Origin: Thioalkalivibrio thiocyanodenitrificans ARhD 1
GTDB lineage: Bacteria > Pseudomonadota > Gammaproteobacteria > Ectothiorhodospirales > Ectothiorhodospiraceae
Length of the DNA stretch: 64,000 bases
Reading direction: 5' to 3'
Assembly (NCBI RefSeq): GCF_000378965.1
Contig: NZ_KB900536.1
Location: forward strand, 2,605,407 to 2,669,406
The translations under genes were made by a program, and so were the position numbers. Positions 18,214-29,186 of this stretch are shown piece by piece. The notes beneath the pieces were generated by a model. The model saw only the letters and a program-made list of their open reading frames with translations, did no database searches and was not told where the DNA came from. The number at the start of each line of letters is the position of its first letter. Position 1 is the first letter of the stretch.

Positions 18214-18597
18214 TACGGCTGCCCCCGCTCGGCATGGGTCCGCTGCGCTTGACCCATCCTACGGCTGCCCCCCGCTCGGCATGGGTCCGCTTCGCTTGAC
18301 CCATCCTACGGCTGCCCCCCCGCTCGGCATGGGTCCGCTTCGCTTGACCCATCCTACGGCTAGAGTCGACGACTCCGGATTTCAAGGGACCGGTGGCGTC
18401 AGAAGCAGGAATCCGTAGGTTGGGGTGAGCGGAGCGAACCCCAACGGGGGGTTTGACAGGGCTCGTCATGTTGGGGTTCGCTCCGCTCACCCCAACCTAC
18501 GGGGCTCGGCATGGGTCCGCTGCGCTTGACCCATCCTACGGCTGCCCTCCGCTCGGCATGGGTTCGTTGCGCTTGACCGATCCTACGGTTCACGGTC
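18214..18597. repeat. Cluster of two palindromic repeat families
   Basis: Three near-identical GCATGGGTCCGC...GACCCATCC units lie at about 18232-18263, 18280-18310 and 18328-18359, with two more at about 18509-18541 and 18557-18592. Between them an inverted pair of a different family, GTAGGTTGGGGTGAGCGG, spans 18415-18502. Several units end in CCCATCCTACGG, an intact copy of the IS110 target. No gene is present. Confidence 0.85.
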
Positions 18598-18609
18598 AGG
18601 CGTCACTCA

Positions 18610-20645
<2,036 letters not shown>

Positions 20646-20691
20646 TCAATAAACTGCCAGAGCAGGGCGCAGACCGCGCATGGTGGTGATC

Positions 20692-22520
<1,829 letters not shown>

Positions 22521-22687
22521 CCCCTGTCAAACGCCCGCAAAGCGTATCACGGCGCCCGGTTCACAGGCCCTGGCGCCGTGCGGGGACAGCGTGCACCGGG
22601 CACGAATCCATGTGCTGATCGTTGACGTGCGCACCGCGGCTGCTAACAATTGCAGAGTATCCTCATTCACACGCCCCGGAGTAACGC

Positions 22688-23095
22688 ATGAAAACCACAA
22701 CAAGAGAACTCGCCAAGCGGTTCATTGCCCTGCTCTGCGTGCTGGCCCTGGTGGGCGCGAGCCTGAGCCCGGCCATAGCGGGCATGGTGGCAACCGATCA
22801 GCTGATCGCCGCGGAACAGGTGCAGGCGGATCGCGAGCGGCTCATGGCCACCCTGTCCCGGGACGACGTGAGGCAGCAACTGTCCGCCATGGGCGTGAAT
22901 CCGGCACAGGCCGCCGAGCGTGTCTCGCGCATGACGGACAGCGAGGTGGCCGCGCTCAACCAGCGTCTGGATGAATTGCCCGCGGGAGCCGGGCCCAGCG
23001 TACTGGGCGTGCTGCTGGTGGTCTTCATCGTGTTCGTCATCACCGATGCCATCGGCGCCACGGACATCTTCCCCTTCATCCGGCCGGTGAACTGA
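22688..23095 (+). CDS. PA2779-family protein, first paralogue
   Basis: The 135-residue exported protein has a signal peptide (about residues 1-31, ending PAIAG) and the family segment AEQVQADRERLMATLSRDDVRQQL. MGVNPAQAAERVSRMTDSEVAALNQRLDELPAGAG follows, and a C-terminal hydrophobic helix (VLGVLLVVFIVFVITDAIG) leads to TDIFPFIRPVN. The function is unknown; the family is named after Pseudomonas PA2779 and is found beside PA2778-type cysteine peptidases, as here. Confidence 0.85.
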   Translation: MKTTTRELAKRFIALLCVLALVGASLSPAIAGMVATDQLIAAEQVQADRERLMATLSRDDVRQQLSAMGVNPAQAAERVSRMTDSEVAALNQRLDELPAGAGPSVLGVLLVVFIVFVITDAIGATDIFPFIRPVN

Positions 23096-23137
23096 TCACG
23101 CGAACCGCTGAAACCATTGCCCGGAGGAGTGTCAACC

Positions 23138-23530
23138 ATGATCAGGACCACCCTGCGTTGCCTGGCGGTGGTTGCCGCCACCCTGTGCCTGTTCGCGCTG
23201 GTCACCTCGCCCCTGCATGCCTCCATGGTCGGCACGGGAGAGGTCCTGGCGGCCGAACAGGGGCACCTGGAACGTGCGCAGCTCATGCAGACCCTTTCCC
23301 GGGAAGACATGCGCCGGCAGATGGAACGCATGGGCGTCACCCCCGAGGCGGCCGAGGAACGTGTCGCGCGCATGACCGATGCGGAGGTGGCCGCCATCAA
23401 CGAGCGCCTGGCCGATCTGCCCGCCGGGGCCGGCACGCTGGAGGTGGTCCTGATCATCCTCCTGGTGCTGGTGCTGCTGGACGCCATGGGCGTGACCGAC
23501 ATCTTCTCCTTCGTGCGTCCCGCCCGCTGA
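23138..23530 (+). CDS. PA2779-family protein, second paralogue
   Basis: The 130-residue protein parallels the previous one: signal peptide, AEQGHLERAQLMQTLSREDM, MGVTPEAAEERVARMTDAEVAAINERL, a C-terminal helix and TDIFSFVRPAR. The ATG at 23138 follows GGAGGAG. Its TGA overlaps the next gene's ATG (TGATG). The two paralogues share the core but differ in signal peptide and helix, so this is an old tandem duplication rather than a recent one. Confidence 0.85.
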   Translation: MIRTTLRCLAVVAATLCLFALVTSPLHASMVGTGEVLAAEQGHLERAQLMQTLSREDMRRQMERMGVTPEAAEERVARMTDAEVAAINERLADLPAGAGTLEVVLIILLVLVLLDAMGVTDIFSFVRPAR

Positions 23531-24561
23531 TGATCGAGGCTCCGCGGCACGCCCGCCCCCCGGCGGGCGTGCCTTTCCTGTTCCTGCTCGTGCTCCTGCC
23601 GGCCGTGCTGTGGCTCTCCGGCTGCGCCACGCCCGCCCAGACCCGGCAGCTCGTGCAGGACACGCCTGCCGGGCTGCCGGAACGGGTGGAACTTGCCCGC
23701 GTGCCCTTCTTTCCCCAGGAGGACTACCAGTGCGGGCCCGCGGCCCTCGCCACCCTGCTGGTGGACCAGGGCATCGGCGTGGGACCCGACGCCCTGGTAA
23801 GCGAGGTCTACATCCCCGAGCGCCGGGGCAGTCTGCAGACGGAGATGCTCGCCGCCGCCCGGGCCCGGGGACTCATGGCCTACCTGCTGAATCCCGAACT
23901 GGAGGATGTGCTGGCCGAGGTGGCCGCGGGCAACCCGGTGCTGGTGTTTCAGAATCTCGGGGTGCGCTTCATCCCCCGCTGGCACTACGCCGTGGTCATC
24001 GGCTATGACCTGCCGGCCCGGCAGATCGTGCTGCGCTCGGGCACCATCGAGCGTCATGTGAACAGTTTCAGCCGCTTCGAGCGGACCTGGCAGCGGGGCG
24101 GGCGCTGGGCCTTCGTCACCGTACCGCCGGACGCACCGCCCGCCACGGCCCATGCCCTGCCCTGGCTGCAGACCGCCAATGCCCTGGAAAGCACCGGCCT
24201 CATGGCGCCGGCCGCCACGGCCTACGAGACGGCCACCCGGCGGTGGCCGGAGCATCCCGTGGGCTGGATCGGGCTGGGCAACGTGCGCTACGCGGTGCAG
24301 GACATGACAGGCGCCGAACAGGCGTTCCGGGCACTCGTCGAACGCCAGCCCCGGGCACATGCCGCCTGGAACAATCTCGCCCATGTGCTCCAGGCCCGGG
24401 GTTGTGGCGATCAGGCCCGCGAGGCGGCGGCCTGTGCCGCCAGCCTGGGTCCGGACAACCCGCGTTACCGGCAGACCCGGGAGACCATGCGGGACGCTCC
24501 CGTGGAAAACCATTGCGCACCGCTTGCGTGCCCGGTGGACGTCCCGGCACAGCAACGCTGA
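23530..24561 (+). CDS. PA2778-family lipoprotein cysteine peptidase with TPR region
   Basis: The 343-residue protein starts at ATG 23530, overlapping the upstream stop. A lipoprotein signal ends in LSGC with Cys32. The peptidase C39-like domain has the expected catalytic Cys68 (YQCGPAALATLL) and His152 (WHYAVVIGYD). The C-terminal 120 residues form TPR-like repeats (AATAYETATRRWPEHPVGWIGLGNVRY, AEQAFRALVERQPRAHAAWNNLAHVL). It is probably an outer-membrane-anchored periplasmic protease acting with the two PA2779 proteins. Confidence 0.86.
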   Translation: MIEAPRHARPPAGVPFLFLLVLLPAVLWLSGCATPAQTRQLVQDTPAGLPERVELARVPFFPQEDYQCGPAALATLLVDQGIGVGPDALVSEVYIPERRGSLQTEMLAAARARGLMAYLLNPELEDVLAEVAAGNPVLVFQNLGVRFIPRWHYAVVIGYDLPARQIVLRSGTIERHVNSFSRFERTWQRGGRWAFVTVPPDAPPATAHALPWLQTANALESTGLMAPAATAYETATRRWPEHPVGWIGLGNVRYAVQDMTGAEQAFRALVERQPRAHAAWNNLAHVLQARGCGDQAREAAACAASLGPDNPRYRQTRETMRDAPVENHCAPLACPVDVPAQQR

Positions 24562-24598
24562 AGCACCGGCATGAAACGGATTCGACCGCACCGACGAA

Positions 24599-24994
24599 TC
24601 AGTCGTCTTCGCGCAGCGCTTCGATCAGCGGGCAGCCCACGGACCCGCCCGCCGCCGAACCGCAATCCGCCACCAGGGTCGACAACGCGGCCTCCATGCG
24701 CTCCAGGTCCGCCTTGCGTGCGCGTACGCCCTGCAGCTTGTGCTCTGCGATCTCGCGCGCCTCGTCACAATGGAGACCGTCTTCCAGTTGCAGGAGCTGG
24801 CCGATCTCGGCCAGGCTGAATCCCAGCCGCTGCGCCGATCTGATGAACCGCAGGCGGGCCACCTCCGCCGAGTCATAACGGCGTATGCCGCCCGGCGGCC
24901 GCTCCGGTAACCGGAGCAGGCCCTTGCGCTGATAGAACCGCACGGTCTCCACGCCCACGCCCGCTTCCCGGGCCAGCATCGAGATGGTCAGCAT
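24599..24994 (-). CDS. merR: MerR-family metal-responsive regulator, Hg(II)-type
   Basis: The 131-residue regulator has a winged helix ([26 protein letters not shown]) and a dimerisation helix. It carries the three metal-ligand cysteines of mercuric MerR: LHCDEA, VADC, and VGCPLIEAL. The loop between the last two is one residue longer than in classic MerR, so the metal is not certain. ATG 24994 is chosen because the longer frame to 25030 would translate the divergent promoter. It is convergent with the PA2778 gene and divergent from the GDCCVxC gene, which it probably controls. Confidence 0.85.
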   Translation of the reverse strand: MLTISMLAREAGVGVETVRFYQRKGLLRLPERPPGGIRRYDSAEVARLRFIRSAQRLGFSLAEIGQLLQLEDGLHCDEAREIAEHKLQGVRARKADLERMEAALSTLVADCGSAAGGSVGCPLIEALREDD

Positions 24995-24998
24995 GCCC

Positions 24999-25030
24999 TT
25001 GACTCCGTACCAGGGTACGGACCTGATCAT
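24999..25030 (+). promoter_or_regulatory. MerR-type promoter/operator for the GDCCVxC gene
   Basis: The -35 element TTGACT (24999-25004) is followed by a perfect dyad CCGTACC-AG-GGTACGG (25005-25020). A -10-like region (TGATCAT, 25024-25030) lies 19-20 bases downstream of the -35. An over-long 19-20 base spacer filled by the operator dyad is the hallmark of MerR-activated promoters. The dyad closely resembles mer operators. Confidence 0.82.
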
Positions 25031-25059
25031 AACGCCCGATCCTAGTCGGGAGACACCCC

Positions 25060-25275
25060 ATGGAAGCGCCCATCGACCGGTCGACCATCACCTGCCCGGC
25101 CTGTGGCCACCGCCGCACCGAACACATGCCCACCGATGCATGTCAGTGGTACTACCAGTGCGCGCACTGCCACACCCTGCTGCATCCCAAACCCGGGGAC
25201 TGCTGCGTGTTCTGCTCCTACGGGGACGTTCCCTGTCCATTCGTGCAGACGCGCGGGCAGGACTCGCCTCCGTGA
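25060..25275 (+). CDS. GDCCVxC-domain protein
   Basis: The 71-residue cysteine-rich protein contains [26 protein letters not shown] and the family signature [11 protein letters not shown]. The family (GDCCVxC domain (seleno)protein) is often found beside merR and mercury-resistance genes; here all positions encode Cys, not selenocysteine. It is the only gene between the MerR-type promoter and the next unit, so mercury or thiol-metal binding is the most likely role, by inference. merT, merP and merA are absent. Confidence 0.85.
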   Translation: MEAPIDRSTITCPACGHRRTEHMPTDACQWYYQCAHCHTLLHPKPGDCCVFCSYGDVPCPFVQTRGQDSPP

Positions 25276-25462
25276 TGCGGGACAGGGAACAGCGGCCGGG
25301 GTCGGAAAGGGCGATTGCAGGCGCCGTGCCCGGACCGCGGTGTTCAGCCCGGGATCGGGCGTCCCGCGGGGGCGGATTGGTGATCTGATCACGGACAGTC
25401 TGCCGGGGTCAGCGCACACTGGGATGCATCCGCAGTTCCATTGATCTGAAAGGAGACGCCCC

Positions 25463-25996
25463 ATGCATCGCATCCCGATCCCCCTCGCCTGCGCCGCTGC
25501 CCTGCTGGCCGGCGGCCCCGCCATGGCCCAGCAACCCCCCGCCGATCCCGCCATCGCCGTGCTGGGCGGCGTACTGTTTCCCGATGTTCCCCGTGCCGAT
25601 GACGATCTGGTCTACGGCATCGAATTGTCCGCCAACTGCCGGTTCATCCAGCCCGCCCGGGGGCGCGTGCGTCACCACCTGAGCCTCACCCGGTACAACG
25701 ACAGTCCGCTCAAGATGACGAGTGCGGAACTCAACAGCCACTACACGGTGGACGTGGCGCCCGACCTTGCGCTGGGCGTCGGCCCGGGTATCGGCTATGC
25801 GCGCACCAACATCGGCAACGATGACCACGGACTCTGGTCGTTCCAGGTGGGCGGCAGCATGCACTACCGGACAGCCGGCAACCTCTTCCTGGGTCTTGAA
25901 GCCCGTTACCAGTTCACCGAGAGCGCCCGCTTCGACGGTCGCCGCCGCGACGCCGACAACATGCGCATCCTCGGCAAGGCCGGCTTTCATTTCTGA
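25463..25996 (+). CDS. Predicted outer-membrane beta-barrel protein
   Basis: The 177-residue protein has a signal peptide (about residues 1-22, ending AMA-QQ). Alternating hydrophobic strands follow and end in aromatic KAGFHF, the C-terminal Phe pattern recognised by BamA. Segments such as VYGIELSANCRF, HHLSLTRYND, ALGVGPGIGYARTN and NLFLGLEARYQFT look like barrel strands. Size and style recall PagL-like or OmpW/OmpA-barrel-like proteins, but no specific family motif is visible. An AAAGGAGA ribosome-binding site precedes the ATG. Confidence 0.72.
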   Translation: MHRIPIPLACAAALLAGGPAMAQQPPADPAIAVLGGVLFPDVPRADDDLVYGIELSANCRFIQPARGRVRHHLSLTRYNDSPLKMTSAELNSHYTVDVAPDLALGVGPGIGYARTNIGNDDHGLWSFQVGGSMHYRTAGNLFLGLEARYQFTESARFDGRRRDADNMRILGKAGFHF

Positions 25997-26023
25997 CCCG
26001 GCGCCGCGCGATTACCTCCCCCC

Positions 26024-26270
26024 GTAGGAGCCCAGTCCCCTGGGCGATTACCCGCCCAAGCCAAACCCCTTTCGCCCGGAGGACCGGGCTCCTACACGCG
26101 TGCCTCGCCCCCCCCTGTAGGAGCCCACTCCCGTGGGCGATCCTGCCCAAGCCAAACCCCTTTCGCCCGGAGGACCGGGCTCCTACACGCGTGCCTCGAC
26201 CCCCCCTGTAGGAGCCCACTCCCGTGGGCGATTCTGCCCAAACCAAACCCCTTTCGCCCGGAGGACCGGG
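26024..26270. repeat. Three tandem 90-bp GTAGGAGCCC...GGGCTCCTAC units
   Basis: Units begin at about 26024, 26117 and 26207. Each contains TAGGAGCCCACTCCCGTGGG followed by CGGAGGACCGGGCTCCTACA, so each can fold on itself. The third unit breaks off at GAGGACCGGGG near 26269. The array lies between the outer-membrane protein gene and the first P-type ATPase. Confidence 0.85.
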
Positions 26271-26474
26271 GGGTTGCGGTTCCTCACTGGCGTCCCCGCC
26301 TTCTCCCGGTTTCCCCCTGCCGCCCGACGGCAGGGGAACCGGAACCCCGTTCGCCTGTCACTCATTGAAATCAATCCTCTCCCTGATCCCGCTCAACGGA
26401 CGGCCCCGAGCGGCTTGCCCGGCGGCCACGGGTTGCCGACCATCAACAGGGAAACCAGCGCAAGGACCGATTCC

Positions 26475-29186
26475 ATGGTTCCCCCCGCCAGCGACAGGCC
26501 CGCAAACCGGACATGGCATGCACGCGACGCGCAGGAGACGCTTTCGCACTGGCGCACCGAACGCCGGGGCCTGGGCAGTGACGAGGCGCGGGAACGCCTG
26601 GAACGGTACGGACACAATGCTCTCCCCCCGCCGGAGAAGGCAGGGCCGTTGCTGCGCTTTCTGCGCCATTTCCACAATGTGCTGATCTACATCCTGCTGG
26701 TGGCCGCGCTCGGCACCGCATTGCTGGGCCACTGGGTGGACACCGGCGTGATTCTCGCCGTGGTGCTCATCAACACCATGATCGGGTTCATCCAGGAGGG
26801 CAAGGCGGAAAAGGCCCTGGACGCCATCCGCAACATGCTCTCGCCCAAGGCGGCGGTGATGCGCGACGGCAAGCGGCGCGAGGTGCCCGCGGACGAACTG
26901 GTGCCCGGCGATATCGTCTTTCTGCAGGCCGGAGACCGGGTGCCCGCCGATCTGCGCCTTCTGGAAGTGAAGAACCTGCGCGTGGAAGAGGCGGTGCTCA
27001 CCGGCGAATCGGTGCCGGTGGAAAAGGCCGTTGACCCCGTGGCCGAGGACGCGCCTCTTGGCGATCGCACCTGCATGGCCTTCTCCGGCACTCTGGTGGC
27101 CTTCGGCCGGGCGACGGGCGTGGTGGTGGGCACCGGTGCGCACACGGAGATCGGGCGCATCTCCGAGATGCTCGGCGAGGTGCAAAGCCTGCAAACGCCG
27201 CTGGTGCGCCAGATGGAGCAGTTCGGCCACTGGCTGGCGGTGGTGATCATCTTCATCTCCGCCGCCACGTTCGCATTCGGTTACTGGATACGCAGCTACC
27301 CCCTGGACGAAATGTTCCTGGCGGCGGTGAGCCTGGCGGTCTCCACCATCCCGGAAGGCCTGCCCGCCATCATGACCATCGCGCTGGCCATCGGCGTGCA
27401 GAAGATGGCGAAACGCAACGCCATCATCCGCCGCCTGCCGGCCGTGGAGACCCTGGGTTCCGTGTCCGCCATCTGCTCGGACAAGACCGGCACGCTCACG
27501 CGCAACGAGATGACCGTGCAGACCGTGGTCACCGCTGCGCAGCGCTTCGATGTCACCGGCGTGGGCTATGAACCCCGTGGCGGTTTCCTGCTGGGCGACC
27601 GCGACGTGGCCCCCGACGATCATCCGGTACTCTGGGATACCCTTCTGGCGGGACTGTTGTGCAACGACGCGGTGCTTTACGAACGGGAAGGCCAGTGGGT
27701 CATGGAAGGCGATCCCACCGAGGGCGCCCTGGTCACCGCCGCCTGCAAGGCGGGGCTCGACCCGCACCAGCAGCAGGAGCGGCTGCCGCGCACCGACGTG
27801 ATCCCCTTCGAGTCGGACCACAAGTACATGGCCACCCTGCACCACGACCACGAGGGGCACGGGCGCGTGTTCCTGAAGGGGGCACCGGAGCGGGTGCTGT
27901 CCCTGTGCGAAAGCCAGCGGGAAGGCGACAGGAACGCACCCGTCGACCGGGACGCCTGGCACGGGCACATGGAGCAGATCGCGGCAAGGGGCCAGCGGCT
28001 TCTGGCGGTAGCGGTGCGCGATGCCGCGCCGGAGCAACGCGACCTCACCTACGCGCACATCGAGGAAGGCGGCTTCACGATGCTGGCCCTGCTGGGCATC
28101 ATCGATCCGCCCCGGGACGAGGCCATCGCCGCCGTCAAGGAGTGCCGGGAGGCGGGTATCGGCGTGAAGATGATCACCGGCGATCACCTGATCACCGCCC
28201 GGGCCATCGGCGAGCAGTTGGGCATGGGCAACGAGATCACCGCGCTTTCCGGCCACGAACTGGAGGAGATGGACGAGGACGCCCTGGGCCGCGCTGTGCA
28301 GGAGGCGGACGTGTTCGCCCGCACCACACCCGAGCACAAACTGCGCCTGGTGCAGGCCCTGCAGGCGGACGGGCGCATCGTGGCCATGACCGGCGACGGG
28401 GTCAACGACGCGCCGGCGCTCAAGCGCGCCGACGTGGGCGTGGCCATGGGGCGGAAAGGCACCGAGGCCGCCAAGGAGGCCGCCGAGATGGTGCTGACCG
28501 ACGACAACTTCGCCTCCATCGCCCACGCCGTGGAGGAAGGGCGCACCGTCTACGACAACATCCGCAAGGCCATCCTGCACACCCTGCCCACCAACGCGGG
28601 CCAGTCGCTCACCATCATGATGGCCATCCTCATGGGGCTCGCCCTGCCGCTCACGCCGGTGCAGGTGCTGTGGGTAAACATGGTGACCTCGGTGACGCTG
28701 GCCATGGCGCTGGCCTTCGAGCCGGCCGAACCGGGTGTCATGAAACGACCGCCCCGGCGCCCCGACGCACCATTGCTCTCGGGTTTCCTGCTGTGGCGCA
28801 TCCCGTTTGTGGCCATCCTGCTTTGGGCCGGCACCTTCGGGCACTTCGTGTACATGGAAGAGGTCCTGGGTGTCTCCGACGAACTCGCGCGCACCGTGGC
28901 CATCAATACGCTGGTCGCCGGGCAGGCCTTCTATCTCCTGAACCTGAGGCTCATCCACCAGCCGGTGCTGATCGGCCTGGAGGTGTTCCGTTCCCGGGCC
29001 ATGTGGATCGCCATCGGGGTGCTGATCGTGTTGCAGATCGCGTTCACCTTCGCGCCGGTCATGAACACCCTGTTCGGCACCACCCCGGTGCCCCTCGAGC
29101 ACTGGTGGCGTATCCTGCTCTTCGGCGTGCTGTTGTTTGTCATCGTCGAGACCGAGAAGGTCGTTATCAGGAAATTCATTCAATGA
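26475..29186 (+). CDS. P-type cation-transporting ATPase, P2-like, first of a tandem pair
   Basis: The 903-residue inner-membrane pump starts at ATG 26475. It has a cation_ATPase_N domain, TGES (176-179) in the actuator, PEGL (293-296) in M4, the phosphorylated Asp336 in DKTGTLTRNEMTV, MTGDGVNDAPALKRADVG in the P domain, and a P2-type C-terminal helix bundle. In M6 the Ca-ATPase signature NLVTD reads NMVTS (N735-S739), so the acidic residue used for calcium is missing. The cation is therefore uncertain. It overlaps the second ATPase gene by ATGA. Confidence 0.92.
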   Translation: MVPPASDRPANRTWHARDAQETLSHWRTERRGLGSDEARERLERYGHNALPPPEKAGPLLRFLRHFHNVLIYILLVAALGTALLGHWVDTGVILAVVLINTMIGFIQEGKAEKALDAIRNMLSPKAAVMRDGKRREVPADELVPGDIVFLQAGDRVPADLRLLEVKNLRVEEAVLTGESVPVEKAVDPVAEDAPLGDRTCMAFSGTLVAFGRATGVVVGTGAHTEIGRISEMLGEVQSLQTPLVRQMEQFGHWLAVVIIFISAATFAFGYWIRSYPLDEMFLAAVSLAVSTIPEGLPAIMTIALAIGVQKMAKRNAIIRRLPAVETLGSVSAICSDKTGTLTRNEMTVQTVVTAAQRFDVTGVGYEPRGGFLLGDRDVAPDDHPVLWDTLLAGLLCNDAVLYEREGQWVMEGDPTEGALVTAACKAGLDPHQQQERLPRTDVIPFESDHKYMATLHHDHEGHGRVFLKGAPERVLSLCESQREGDRNAPVDRDAWHGHMEQIAARGQRLLAVAVRDAAPEQRDLTYAHIEEGGFTMLALLGIIDPPRDEAIAAVKECREAGIGVKMITGDHLITARAIGEQLGMGNEITALSGHELEEMDEDALGRAVQEADVFARTTPEHKLRLVQALQADGRIVAMTGDGVNDAPALKRADVGVAMGRKGTEAAKEAAEMVLTDDNFASIAHAVEEGRTVYDNIRKAILHTLPTNAGQSLTIMMAILMGLALPLTPVQVLWVNMVTSVTLAMALAFEPAEPGVMKRPPRRPDAPLLSGFLLWRIPFVAILLWAGTFGHFVYMEEVLGVSDELARTVAINTLVAGQAFYLLNLRLIHQPVLIGLEVFRSRAMWIAIGVLIVLQIAFTFAPVMNTLFGTTPVPLEHWWRILLFGVLLFVIVETEKVVIRKFIQ

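Larger units (their letters stand above)
16954..18214 (+). mobile_element. IS110-family insertion sequence, copy 1
   Basis: Comparison with the inverted copy at 46313-47573 fixes the ends. The shared 1257 bases run 16956-18212, bounded on both sides by the dinucleotide CT (16954-16955 and 18213-18214). The flanks read CCCATC-CT on the left and CT-ACGG on the right. Joining the flanks recreates CCCATCCTACGG, which is found intact at several other repeat copies nearby. There are no terminal inverted repeats, and a CT core is shared by target and donor, as known for IS110 members such as IS621. The long 5' noncoding end (about 245 bases) and short 3' end (15 bases) fit the IS110 subgroup rather than IS1111. 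Confidence 0.92.

Noticed and set aside
25005-25030. Longer MerR N-terminus beginning at 25030
   Set aside because: Those 12 codons coincide with the -35, operator dyad and -10 of the divergent promoter; [12 protein letters not shown] at 24994 is the family start.
26024-26270. TAGGAGCCC repeats as part of a longer ATPase N-terminus
   Set aside because: The upstream frame from 26133 translates repeat DNA; ATG 26475 gives a normal N-terminus.
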